The notes beneath the pieces are model-generated. The model saw nothing but the letters and a program-made list of their open reading frames with translations. It had not been told where the DNA came from and ran no database searches. The translations under genes were made by a program, and so were the position numbers. From positions 10,096,563-10,160,562 of the forward strand of contig JASSKH010000014.1 in NCBI GenBank assembly GCA_031763025.1: DNA of 64,000 nucleotides, written 5' to 3'. How positions within the stretch are numbered: the stretch's first letter is position 1; each line of letters starts with the position of its first letter. The DNA is from Macrocystis pyrifera. Lineage: Eukaryota > Sar > Phaeophyceae > Laminariales > Laminariaceae. Below are positions 50,990 to 61,156 of this stretch, piece after piece.

Positions 50990-51300
50990 TCGACCAAACC
51001 TAGCAACACGCCGTGCCAACCGTTGAAAGGCGTCACCAACACCTGAAAAGCACTTGCAAGCGTTACAAGAAGGCCAGAAAAATACTTGACAAGCAAGCGG
51101 TACAAGAACGCCAAAAAAATAAATGACAAGCGACCGTTACAAGACCTGAAAAAAATACTTGACGCGCCTTGCACGCATTGAAAAGGCCTCGACAAGCGTG
51201 ACAGGACCCGGAAAAGCCGTGACATTGTCGTAAGACATAAAAATAGCTCGACAAGCGTGAAAAAAACGTGACGACAACCTTTTCCTTCCGCCATTCATGT
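50990..51300 (+). repeat. CTTGACAAGCG repeat
   Basis: Short units (ACTTGACAAGCG, GTTACAAGA, CGTGACAGGA) recur through the segment. Confidence 0.7.
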
Positions 51301-51859
51301 CGAAACCTATACATTCTTGGTCAACACCAACCAAGAAAAAAGAACGCCTTTTACTACCTACTACTACAGTACCCTAACCCCCTCTCCCCCCCTCACGAAA
51401 CGCCGTGAATGGACGGAGGGGTAGAAATACCACCTCCAGATAGATAAGACAGAAGAGAGCGAGGAAAAAGGGGGGAGAACACTTCACAGAAAGTGCGGGT
51501 AATACATCCAACACGTAAAGCACACCACACAAAAACCACCCATTTTTTGTTTGCGCGAATTTTACTTGCTACGCACTTGAGTCGGCGAGTTTGTTTCCCC
51601 AACTGGGAAAAAAAAACAAAAACACGGGGGTTAAAAAAAAACAAACTATTAATATTAATACCACACACGCGCATGTGAGTACCTTTGTGCCTTCAATTCA
51701 GTCACACACATCTCGCTCGCAGAATTGCCAACCAATGCCCAGCGAAAAATCGGACAAAAAAACAAGCGAATTAAATCTACTATGCCGACAGACTTTACCC
51801 GCTCCGCTCTCCAAAACGATGGGAGGTAATAAACCAAAAAATGAATCCCAGCCCAAGCT

Positions 51860-52250
51860 TCGGCGATAATTTTTGATGGTGCCTTTGAGTCGAACCCACA
51901 GAGTAAAAAACTTGAAGCCTTCCTCCGCTTTCAAGGAAAACTGATGTGGTTCGTCAGAAAAGTGGAGAATCCTATTGATAGAGCATTCCTTTCCCTTTCA
52001 GGAGAAAAATACAACGCTTTCTTTCAGGCCATACAAATTCACAACGGAGTATGGATCCCCACGCAAAACGGCATGAAAACGCCTTCCACTTTGATGTTTT
52101 CGTCAGGAAAGTGGAGAAGCATCAACGGATTACGGACTTCCACGCAAAAGCTGCTTGAAACGCCTTCGATGTTCAAGGAAAACGCCATCGAAAATTCAAG
52201 GACAGCGGAAATTTTTTTGTCAGAAAGTGGGGAATAACCCCACAGCACAA
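51860..52250 (+). repeat. TCGTCAGGAAAGTGGAGAA repeat
   Basis: About four units of 75-110 bp with TTCGTCAGAAAAGTGGAGAA and CTTCCACGCAAAA. Confidence 0.75.
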
Positions 52251-52454
52251 TAGCACAACGGATTAGTGTCTTCCACGCAGAGCTCTGATCGACCGGCCGG
52301 CCGGCCACGCGCGGCCACAGTCCGTTAGTTTTTCAAGACAGAATGCGCGGAAACACTATGGGTAGTCCAATGGCAACATCGAAACGACACATAAAGCGAG
52401 ACAGTTACACACACGCTTACAAGGGACATATACAAACCAACGCCAGCATACATT

Positions 52455-52495
52455 CGGCGACCCCTCCCCCCCCCCCCCCCCCCCCTCCCCCCACC
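52455..52495 (+). repeat. C-rich tract with a run of ~20 C
   Basis: CCCCTCC-flanked C homopolymer. Confidence 0.9.
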
Positions 52496-52779
52496 TTATC
52501 GCGTAGGCACGCTCAGACAACCAAGATCGCCATGAACTAATCTATGTATGGTAAAACGAGACACTCCTTTTGCGCAATTCTCATCACAAAAGGAAGGGCT
52601 ATCCCCTACTCCACCCCACTCCCCCACGAGAAACGGAATAATGTTCCTGGAATATTCCCTAGACGGCTCGACGAAGGTTGGTCCGCGGATGCAGCAGCTG
52701 CCCCCGCCGCGCCGCAAGAGACAGCGGGGCGGTGCTTGCAAAAGGACTTCGTAGGTTGCTTCAGTTAGTGCTTCGCAAG

Positions 52780-53040
52780 CTGGTTCACAAGCGCAATACA
52801 AACGCCTTTGCAAAACGCCTCACACAGAGCTCGCTTGCTTTACAGATGACTCCAAGCTGCTGCCCGCACAAAACGCTTCAACAACGTGCTTCACAAAATG
52901 CTCCACAAGTGATTCACAAAACCAATCACAAGAAACGCCTCATGACTTGCTTCATGAAAATGCTTCGCAACTCGCCTGAAAAGCGCCTCACAACCTGCTT
53001 AAAAAAAAACGCTTCACAATTGCAGTCGCAAAGTTTTTCC
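52780..53040 (+). repeat. GCTTCACAAAACGCCTCACA repeat
   Basis: Many short units of GCTTCACAA or GCCTCACAA. The open frame across it (52678-53181) is Gln/Thr/Ser-rich and repeat-derived. Confidence 0.8.
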
Positions 53041-53311
53041 CAACTTGTCTCGCGTACCGCCGCCCGCACAACTCGAAGTTCTCCCCAAGTTAAGTTGCCT
53101 CAGCTCACAGCTGTCTTGTGCCTTGCAAGACGCCCTCAACAGCGACCCCAGCCAACCACCAAGCAGCAGCAGCAGCACTAAATCGAGTCCGGCACTCAAC
53201 CCCCGTCCCAAGAAAGCCAACACCCGAAGTTACAGAGTCCATCCGAGCCCCCCCCCCTCGCCCCTGAGCAACGCCTTCCACCCTCTCCCCCGTCATCTAG
53301 CCCCCCTCAAC

Positions 53312-53382
53312 GGTCCTCGTCGAAGCTTTCCGCTTGACTACTTGCCGACATCATCGATCGCCTCTGGTTGTTGGCGCAGTAT

Positions 53383-53418
<36 letters not shown>

Positions 53419-53634
53419 ACCACATCCCCCCCCCCCCCCCCCACACCACCCCCCCCCCCCCACCTAACCTTTCCAGCTGGTTGTTTGCCTACGTCAACGA
53501 TTGCCCCTGCTTGTTGATTGGCACAGTACCCCCCTCCTCCCCCCATCCTCCCGCCCCCTCGTAACGGTACCGGTCGAAGTTTTCAGCTTGACTGATTGCG
53601 GGCATGAACAATCGCCCCTGGTTGTTGGCGTAGT
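53312..53634 (-). pseudogene. Three extra copies of the C-terminal segment of the four-segment membrane protein
   Basis: On the minus strand, downstream of the true stop: 53556-53634 (YYANNQGRLFMPAISQAENF), 53470-53532 (YCANQQAGAIVDVGKQPAG) and 53312-53387 (YCANNQRRSMMSASSQAESF, with its own stop). The true C-terminus is YYANNQGRSFMSASSQGESF. Poly-C tracts (up to about 33) separate them. They may be pseudo-exons or alternative last exons; most have lost an acceptor. Confidence 0.85.
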
Positions 53635-53667
53635 ACTGCCCCCCTCCCCCTCCCTCGCGCCTCCCCT

Positions 53668-53856
53668 TTAACGGTACTCGTCGAAGCTTTCCCCTTGACT
53701 GCTCGCGGACATGAACGATCGCCCCTGGTTGTTGGCATAGTACTGCGCCGACGACGCTGTTTCCGAGAAGTCTGCCTCGGAACGCTCGTCGTACGATTGC
53801 TCTCCCCCGGTGTCACCTCCGCTGGTACCGCGGCTGTATCCCCTGTTGTACTGTTG
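53668..53856 (-). CDS. Membrane-protein gene exon 6, with stop
   Basis: Acceptor GGCGCCAG gives phase 0 (QQYNRGYSRGTSGGDTGGEQ to GESFDEYR, TAA). A stronger-looking acceptor seven bases upstream (CCCCTCCAG) would need another phase. Low-complexity Gly/Ser/Tyr tail. Confidence 0.7.
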   Translation of the reverse strand, partial: QQYNRGYSRGTSGGDTGGEQSYDERSEADFSETASSAQYYANNQGRSFMSASSQGESFDEYR

Positions 53857-56800
53857 CTGGCGCCTGGAGGGGAAAGGTTGCACGCACATGCCGGACATAT
53901 CAGATAGATCCCTAATTTTCACGACCTACATCTTTCGGAGCAAGATATATCCCCGATATGTACGAGCTGCACGATCTGGATTGGTTGAGCACATGTCGCA
54001 CAGATCAGACAGATCTGCAGTTCATGATCTATGTAGACATTCCGGGGCAAATATATCCCTGATCTATGCGAGCCGCAGGAGCTGGCATGGTTGGGCACAC
54101 GTCGGACACATCATATATATCGCAGTTCATGGTCCATGAAGATCGTTGGGAGCAGATAGATCCCGGTTCATGATCTATGTAGATATCAGCACTGTCTTTC
54201 AGCACTCGTAACGTTAGCTTGTTTAGCCTCCTCCAACACATGAAGGTTCTCGATGATGTGCATCGTGATATGTCCCCATGCCTGCAACTGTCAGTACTGA
54301 GTCCGCTCGTTCTGTCTCCCCACATAGGATCTCTTAGTAGTAGAGCTGGGAACTGGCACAGCAGTATGTACTGGCGACAGTAATCTACTGCCAGTAGTAA
54401 TCTACTAATTGACGTGGCCAGTGTATCACTAGGCCCAAAAAACACGCCGTACTATATATAATACGAAAACCCACTCGCGTTTTGTGAGGAGAGAGTATAG
54501 AGTGGAGACCGTGTCCGGCTGCAATCCAGCATACTGATTGATTTTGACGACAGTATAACCGCTGCTGACTTCAGTCGGCCTAACAGTGCCCAGCCCAATC
54601 TATTACCCCTCTGTGGCGCTTCAGAGGGAACAAAAAAACTAACGATACGAACTGACGATTGCAACGAACGTTCGCGGCTACGTTGATTAGGGGACAAATA
54701 CAAACTACAAAGTAGTGTCCGAGTTACAATGGTTGAACGCAAGGAGTCGTAAGGCACGAGCGAACATCATGCTACCCCTATATACATTACAGCTTGACAC
54801 TCACCCCGCTCTCATCTACTAATAGACAATTAGTTGATAACAACCAAACGCATCGTTCTTTGGTCGATATCGAAGTGTTCAGGGCCAGGGTTAATTAACC
54901 CTTTCAGTACTGCAGTCCCGTTTGGGGGACAAACTACTTGGAATTAGAGTAGGTCGTCCCCAAATCGGGACTGCAGTACTAAAGGGGTACACGGGTTAAT
55001 TACCTACTGGCTGTTGCTGTTCTCGCCTCAACTCTCACATCAAGGCGCTGGAGCCCTAGGAAGATCCGAAAATCCATTCAAAAAATTAAGATTTCGTTCC
55101 GTCTTCTTACCATGGGATATACTGTAGTATTACGGGACCATAGTAACTAGGACCAAATATTGTTGGTAAAAATATGTAAATGAATAGGTTTTTGAGTGCA
55201 CCAAAGGTCCTACTTACTATGTTCCCCTGTAATACAGTAATACATCATCTGCAGTAGATCGTGATCTGTCTCCTCACCTCCCCACTGCTTCGTCCGCCGT
55301 CTGCCGGTTTGGATTGCTATGGTTGATCACATTGTGGTGCACCTGGTGGTTCTGGTACACCACCTCATCCTCGTCGTCCTGAGAACCCAATTCTTCTTCG
55401 CCCTAGAAGCAAGCAACACACAGACAAACAGTAGCAGTGGGGTTGGTTTAACATGGTCAGGTCCACCATTAAAAAAAGCTTCCCTCCCTCCCTTTCTCCA
55501 GCTGAACAGCAACAGCAGCTGCAGCAGCTGCATCTCATTGGCCCCCTACTGCATAGCGTACGTCACCATCAAAGAACCCCACCCCTCCCCAAACATCCCT
55601 CGCTTCTTCTAGCAGAAGAACCACCGGACCTCATCCCACGTGTCACCTGCGGGGCCTGGTACGTCACAGTCGAGCAGCACCCAACCACAAAAGACCCCTC
55701 CTTCCCTCTACCAGAACCCACAGCAGCAGCATTTCATTCGTCACCTGGTAGGGTACTTCAAAAACATCCACGCCATTAAACACCTCCCCTCCTCCTCCCC
55801 AAAAAAACAACCTTCCCTCAGGCAGAACCACAGCAGCCGCATCTCATCGCCCCCCACTGCATGGCGCGGGGTATATAACCGTCCAACAACCCCCCCTTGA
55901 AAAAAAAAGAAGTTATCTCTCAACAGCGGAATCACAGCAGCAGCGTCTCATTGCCACTTGCTGCATGCAAAGCGGAAAAACCGCCAACCACCCCACCCCC
56001 CCCCCCCCGAAAAAAAACAAACATCCCTGCCTCCCTCTATAGGGGAACTACAGCAGCAATCACTCACCTGGTGCAAAGCGCGTGCGTAATCGCGTCCGAA
56101 CTCGCATCGGTATCCGCCAAACAACCCCCTCCCCAACCCCGCTCCGTCCCGGTATTGTAGGGATGCGAGGGTCTATGGTGATATATACGATGCGGTCATG
56201 TATAATAAGAGTGCCCCCCCCCCCCCCCCCCCTTCCCCAAAACATCCCTTCCTCCCTATAGCACAACCACAGCATCTCATCTTGATTCGTCACCCATCCG
56301 CTGCAACGGATACGTTATCGGGTCCACGCTGACATCAGCATCCCCAAACAACCCCCTCCTCTCTCTAGCAGAGAACCACAGAACCTCATATGATCATATT
56401 CGTCACCCACCTGCTGCAACGCGTACGTCATCGGGTCCGCGCTGACATCAGTTTCCCCCCTGCACCGTGTTGCTCGGGGCCCGTCCACCCGCGCGGACAC
56501 CGGTCTTGGCGCTGCGCCGGTCCTTTGCCCTCGCCTTCTCTTCCGGCTGCACCGCCTGGATAAGAGAGGTGGGAGGAGGACGCAGGGAAGAAAATGAAAA
56601 CCGCGAACAAGTTGAAAAAAAACGCGAGAACCCAAAACGGGCCACAGCAGTAGAAACAGTAAAAACGCGGAACAGCAAAAACGCGAACCAAGCAAAACAC
56701 CGAACAAGCAACCCACGGAGAATGCAAAACACGGAACAGCAAGGCGTGGAGCAGAAATACGCGGAGCACTATGTTCGAAAAACGATACCGTAAGAGGTGG

Positions 56801-59753
56801 CTAAGGATATGGAATACAGTACCAACACACCAAATCCCCGAAGAGAAGCAAGCACCCAATTTCCCCACGAACTCCGCACGTCTCGTCTACCCACCGCCGG
56901 AATTCACCCACATACTACACCCCAGGAAAAAACAAGCCTCCCACACCCCCACGAACTCCGCGTGTCTCGTCTACCCACCACCCGTGCTTTACTATGAATA
57001 CACATCAACCCACCACATGCCAGGCAATTAGACCGACAAATAAATCGTTCCAGGCCTCCATGAACTCTTACCATGTCTTATCCACCCACCCCTGGAGTCC
57101 GGTCGGTGTTAATCTCGCTCGCGTTCTCCCCCACGAAATCCCCTCAGACAACTGAAAAAAAAAAGCTTTCCCACAAAACCTCCGGGTAATACATCGAACC
57201 ACCCCACCCCACCCCACCCCACCCCACCCCACCCCACCCCACCCCAGAGAAAACAAAGTAAAACGTCATCCCATGCCTCCACGAACGGCGCTCGTTTCGT
57301 CTACCCACCCCTGGAGTCTGGTCGGCGTCAGTCTCGCTCACTTTCTCCCCCACGAAATCCCCCCCAACGACTGGTTTGTTGGCCTGCTCCATTTCCATCT
57401 CGAGGTCATCGTTGCCGCTGTTGAGGGCGTCGATGCGAGGCGCTGACCACCAGAGCATCGCGGAAGCCACGGGGTACGCGAACATCTGTGAGCCAAAAGG
57501 AGGGCGGAGAGGGTGTCACCGCACGGATGCGATATCGATATTTATACCGTATTGACACTGACCGTATCCGATGTCGGCCTTGGTATCGGTAATGATATCC
57601 GGTATCGATTACGGCAGGACAGATCAGGACAGAACAGGAAATCACCACATCTCCGAGCACAGCACAGATGGCAGGACAGGGCAGCACTACCTACGGCACC
57701 ACCCGCACAGCACACATGGCAGGACAGGGCAGTGCAACCTACAGGACACATGACAGGATAGGGCAGGACGAAACACAGCTCTCACCGCCGTGATGCCTAA
57801 CGACAGAGCCCATCCCGGGGTGTCCATGTGCCAGGTGGCGCCAGAGCAGGGGTTGAAGTCGTTCGTTCCCTCGTTACAGGTCTCCGCGGCCTCGAGGGCC
57901 AACTGGTAGAGGCGAGGGACCAAGGCCTCGTCGCGGTTGCCGAACTTGCCTTCCACCATCCACCAGAACACCTGACCACATCATCATCATCATCATCACC
58001 ACCATCATCGCAATAAAAAAATCATCAATCACCCTATTCGTCATAATCACAAAAAATATGAGCCTCAGTTTCTCACTGGTTTCTTCCATGTCCGTGGGCC
58101 CATACCATACACTACCATACAATACCATACCATACCACCCCATGTCATACCATGCCATGCCATACCATACCATAAAAAGTGAGTCTCAGTTTTGTAAAGG
58201 CTTTTTTCTTGTTCTTGGGCCCGTACCATACCATACCATACTATACCATACCATACCCTCTGCCTCTCACCGTGGTGGCGATGATGACGCCGTAGGCAAA
58301 CAAAGCACACCATCTCGACAGCACGACGAGGGAGGTGCACGTTGTCCGGCCCTTCATGGTCAGGAACATGGTAAGGAGTGTGTACATTGCAACCGCCACG
58401 CCGATACCCCACGACAGTATCATGCCGAAGGCAGCCGCGCTGCCGCTGTTATCCTGCGAACCGCCATCACAATCGGAACAAAAGAGGGAGGGAGGGAGGG
58501 AGGTTGTTGGTGAGAAAGGGAGGGAGTTGTAAATGGAGGGAGGGGGTAGGGATGGACGGGGCGGGGGCTCAAGGGAGAGAGGGAGTTATACAATAAAGGA
58601 CGGGGGGCAGGGGTGGACGGATGCATGGAGGTGTAGAACGGGCGAGGGAAATCGGGCCGGAGGGAGGAAGGAAGGGAGGGATGAGGTTGTAGAGGGAGAG
58701 GAATGGGGTTGTGGAGAGGCTGAAGGAAGTAAGATAACAACGTGGCAGGAATTCCATGATGAGGCTGGGCAAACCGCTGCAGTTCAGTCTCGCGTAGAGC
58801 TAGCTAGCTGGCCATCGATATAAACCAGGAATACAGTGCGGTAAGCCATGAGCAAAACATTCGAGGACTTCCGTTGTGCCTGCTGCCCACACGCTCATTC
58901 TACAGCGGCTCTACACGGACACCGGAATTACTCGAATTCGGAATCAGAGGACGTCGTACAGATGAACTGGCCGTTTCGACAGCACCCCGCTGTACGCACG
59001 CACGTCTCGTTCGACGTGTCTGTTGCCCTTATACACTCGTCGCTCCCCTTACATAATGCCGACGACCGATACCGGAAACCCATCACGCTGAGCGGTTGTC
59101 AGGTACGAACAGCACCAACGGCGGATACATATATAAATAAATATCTGCCATATGATATATCTATACCTGGTATACCAGTATGTAAACATTTCAATTTCTC
59201 ACCCAAAAGCTGCCACTGCACCAGACACTTCACACCACACACTGCCTCGGCCACCACCAACCATTCACTAACCAGTAACTCGACAACCACCAGGCCAGCT
59301 CTATTACGCCGCACCTGATAACCACAATAACCAAGCGAGCTTTATAGGGACGCGCCCAGTAACCACCAATCACCAAGAAAGGTCTATTGCATCGCGCACC
59401 CAGTATTCGCCAATCGCCAATCGAATTATATTGCGCCGCACCTGGTAATCCCCGATGGGGTATTTCTCGCCCTGCTCAATGGTCCCGAAGCACCCGAAGT
59501 CCTGCGCCCCCTGGTCCAGATACGTGACCGTAAAGTCCCGCCACCCGATATCCGCCTCCATATCAATAGAAAACACCACGATCCGCCCGGTCCCCGCGGC
59601 CTCTCCCTTGGTCATGCAATTGCTTAGCTCCCATTTAAAAAAGTTAGCCGACACCGAAGACACGATGAAGGCGGCACCGAAACCGATCGTCACTGCGAAC
59701 ATGAACATGTTCGCATAGTAGATCGGGGTCGCGATCGCATGTGCGGCCGCCAT
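53668..59753 (-). CDS. Unrecognised four-transmembrane protein, six exons
   Basis: About 385 residues. I do not recognise the family. Membrane segments: IYYANMFMFAVTIGFGAAFI (exon 1), MILSWGIGVAVAMYTLLTMF and WCALFAYGVIIATTVFWWMV (exons 2-3), WALSLGITAMFAYPVASAML (exons 3-4). The loop after segment 1 (about 75 residues) carries Cys in NCM and FGCFG; the loop after segment 3 carries ETCNEG and NPCSG, so extracellular disulphides are possible. The cytoplasmic tail is basic/acidic, then Gly/Ser/Tyr-rich. The topology resembles claudin/tetraspan-type proteins, but this is inference only. All introns are GT-AG and phase 0. Exon 5 has one extra base in a G6 run. The start is taken at 59753 (MAAAHAIATP), just before segment 1; an in-frame Met at 59813 is possible. 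Transcribed toward CCDC146. Confidence 0.8.
53885..54185 (+). repeat. Tandem GATC-rich segment
   Basis: GGACATATCAGATAGATCCC, GGGGCAAATATATCCCTGAT, CAGTTCATGATCTATGTAGA occur two to three times with about 110 bp period; related to the element at 16785-16990. Confidence 0.65.
54186..54281 (-). CDS. Candidate alternative last exon of the membrane-protein gene
   Basis: After the acceptor CTGACAGTTGCAG, 31 codons in phase 0 and TGA (AWGHITMHIIENLHVLEEAK, then QANVTSAERQC). It lies between exons 5 and 6 in the right orientation and phase, and looks helical and coding. It could equally be a fragment of an unrelated element. Confidence 0.35.
   Translation of the reverse strand, partial: AWGHITMHIIENLHVLEEAKQANVTSAERQC
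54897..54988. mobile_element. Palindromic MITE, CTGCAGT family, best copy
   Basis: ACCCTTTCAGTACTGCAGTC to GACTGCAGTACTAAAGGGGT, near-perfect inverted ends. Confidence 0.8.
55130..55232. mobile_element. TA-flanked MITE (copy 9)
   Basis: TTACGGGACCATAGTAACTA to ACTTACTATGTTCCCCTGTAA, with TA flanks. Confidence 0.85.
55560..56345 (-). repeat. Array of copies of the exon 5 end, donor and intron start
   Basis: On the minus strand the unit is exon end (DVSADPMTYALQQ), donor GTGGGTGACG and intron (TGCTGTGGTTCTG, GAGGGAAGGGATGTTT). Clear copies are at 56286-56345 (DADVSVDPITYPLQR) and 56060-56120 (DTDASSDAITHALHQ with donor GTGAGT). Four or so more degenerate units extend to 55560, keeping mainly the intron part (CACAGCAGCAGC, CATCCCTCCTTCCCTC on the plus strand). 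Confidence 0.75.
56215..56232 (+). repeat. Poly-C tail of a poly-C element fragment
   Basis: 56140-56232 carries CTCCGTCCCGGTATTGTAGG, GATGCGAGGGTCTATGGTGA, GCGGTCATGTATAATAAGAG, then about 17 C. It is inserted inside the exon 5 array. Confidence 0.8.
56411..56555 (-). CDS. Membrane-protein gene exon 5, one-base frame break
   Basis: Acceptor CTTATCCAG; reads AVQPEEKARAKDRRSAKTGV and on to APSNTVQ in phase 0. DVSADPMTYALQQ follows in the next frame up to the donor GTGGGT. The switch is at the C6 run 56455-56460 (G6 on the coding strand). The exon is 145 nt where 144 would fit. Alternatively translation ends two codons after the run. Confidence 0.65.
56866..57245 (-). repeat. Copies of the exon 4 end and following intron, with CCCCA array
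   Basis: 57098-57163 repeats the exon 4 edge (GGATTTCGTGGGGGAGAA, ACTCCAGGGGTGGGT) with the donor changed from GTGAGC to GCGAGC. The units CGAACTCCGC and CGTCTCGTCTACCCACC also recur at 56866 and 56950. (CCCCA)n lies at 57195-57245. Confidence 0.75.
57342..57485 (-). CDS. Membrane-protein gene exon 4
   Basis: Acceptor TTTTGGCTCACAG, 48 codons in phase 0 (MFAYPVASAMLWWSAPRIDA to GDFVGEK), donor GTGAGC. Completes membrane segment 4 and starts the acidic tail. Confidence 0.78.
57786..57971 (-). CDS. Membrane-protein gene exon 3
   Basis: Acceptor GATGTGGTCAG, 62 codons in phase 0 (VFWWMVEGKFGNRDEALVPR to LSLGITA), donor GTGAGA. Holds the Cys-containing second loop (ETCNEGTNDFNPCSG). Confidence 0.85.
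58090..58260 (+). repeat. CATAC/CATAC array with a two-copy segment
   Basis: CCATACCATACCATACC units. GTGAGTCTCAGTTTTGTAAA and GGGCCCGTACCATA repeat the preceding GAGCCTCAGTTTCTCA and GGGCCCATACCATA about 130 bp apart, so an intron segment next to exon 2 is duplicated. Confidence 0.85.
58271..58453 (-). CDS. Membrane-protein gene exon 2
   Basis: Acceptor ATGGCGGTTCGCAG, 61 codons in phase 0 (DNSGSAAAFGMILSWGIGVA to YGVIIATT), donor GTGAGA. Two hydrophobic segments joined by a short basic loop (MKGRTTC). Confidence 0.88.
58455..58740 (+). repeat. GGGAGGGA low-complexity tract in intron 1
   Basis: GGGAGGGAGGGAGG and looser GGA-rich sequence. Nothing else recognised to 59441. Confidence 0.8.
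59442..59753 (-). CDS. Membrane-protein gene exon 1
   Basis: MAAAHAIATPIYYANMFMFA and the rest of membrane segment 1, then SANFFKWELSNCM and FTVTYLDQGAQDFGCFGTIE, ending GDYQ before the donor GTGCGG in phase 0; 104 codons. Confidence 0.88.
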
Positions 59754-60343
59754 GCTGCTGTTGCTTTTGTGCGGCAGGTGTTTTTCACGACCAGAGCCGC
59801 GGTCAAGTACCAATGCAACGCCTCAGCAAGATTTAGAAACCCTGTCGAGGAGAGTATCTGCTCTATCACCGGGAGGAGGAGGAGGAGGAGGACGAGGACA
59901 ATGGGGCAAGGGGGGGGGGCGTGGGTCTGAGCCGTCAAGTTCGAAGTTTCGACATTCCAAAAGCGAATGACTAGGATTGTCGGTGCGGTGTTCGGTTGCG
60001 ATGGCGGCCATCGATGACGGTCATTTCTGCGGGCCCGAGTATATTCGCATTCTGCACAGCAAAACATCTCGCCGTCTTAACTCATCAAGTCATCTTACCT
60101 CATCAAGTCATCAGATCTCAAGTGTTAATACCTGGTACAGGTATGTACAGAAATTATTCGTACACTCAGGAGAATCCTCCACTTTGTTTGTGGAGGTGTT
60201 GGGATATACCGGTACCATTCTATTAATAGGAATTTTCCCCACGAGTAAACGAGGGAAAGCAGCTACTCTTATTATTACGAGGATATACGATCACTTGGCA
60301 CAATATACGATGTACCTTTCGGTTTATAATTACCAGGTAATTA

Positions 60344-60446
60344 TTATGGTGGTCCATAGTTAATAGGACCTACGGTACATATTTCCATATTTTTACTACT
60401 AATAACAAAAATAGGCCCTACCAGGTATTTAGTATGCCCCCCCGTC
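60344..60446. mobile_element. MITE (copy 10), diverged
   Basis: TTATGGTGGTCCATAGTTAA to TTTAGTATGCCCCCCCGT, core with TTTTTACTACTAATAA. Confidence 0.7.
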
Positions 60447-60758
60447 GCAACAATACCCGAGGTACTAAGTTCTAACAGCAGTAGTACGCGACAGCAGTCG
60501 CGTCACCTTGCGTTGCTCGCTAACCATGTACGTACCAGGTATCAACTATCAAGTAAAAACATACTTGGTCATCAGCCTGACATTGATTTTTCGAGTGGCT
60601 CAAAACACATGTCGCGCTCTACGCAATCAATCGTCTATCAACTCCAACTCCATACAAACACGTACCTACCAAGGTCGGACACCTACCCTGGTATAAGCTA
60701 CCATAGGCCGGCCTGCTCGTGGAGAGCTGTTGCTGCTGCTACATACTGCTGCTGTGAA

Positions 60759-60806
60759 ATTGATCTTGATAGGCTCGCGGACCACCTACCAAGCCACCGG
60801 GGACGT
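60759..60806 (-). mobile_element. SINE head fragment
   Basis: In reverse: CGTCCCCGGTGGCTTGGTAG and GTGGTCCGCGAGCCTATCAA; A-box kept, body missing. Confidence 0.8.
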
Positions 60807-61030
60807 ATACCGGCATATACGAGCATACGTTCAATAAGGTAAACATCAGTACTCGCTCGTGTTGGTAGACAGCAGCGCCACCCGGGGAGGTACTCCCCAG
60901 CAGCCAGATAATATCGAGCAGAGAAACATCGAGACGTGAAGTGGATCGAAAACAGTACAGCAGTACCAGATACCAAAAGGCACGAGAAAAAACTACCCGC
61001 CTTCCAGTTCGTACTACCAAATATACATTA

Positions 61031-61048
61031 TTACGGGGGACTCCGTAA
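61031..61048. mobile_element. MITE remnant, ends only (copy 11)
   Basis: TTACGGGGGACTCCGTAA with TA on both sides: the two ends of the family joined with the core deleted. Confidence 0.65.
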
Positions 61049-61156
61049 TATGAATTTTAATATTGCTATTTTCTAATCTCGATCTAGCATACGGTAGGAT
61101 ATCGTATACCATCAGATACTACCTTTTTTTCCATGACTTGACTTTTTCCTATATTT

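Noticed and set aside
52678-53467. Plus-strand Gln/Thr/Pro-rich ORFs
   Set aside because: They follow the CTTCACAA repeat and poly-C tracts and overlap, on the other strand, the copies of the membrane protein's C-terminal segment.
58848-59318. Plus-strand ORF of 156 codons with a donor-like end
   Set aside because: Lies in intron 1 of the minus-strand gene. The composition is unremarkable, competing open frames exist, and no family is recognised.
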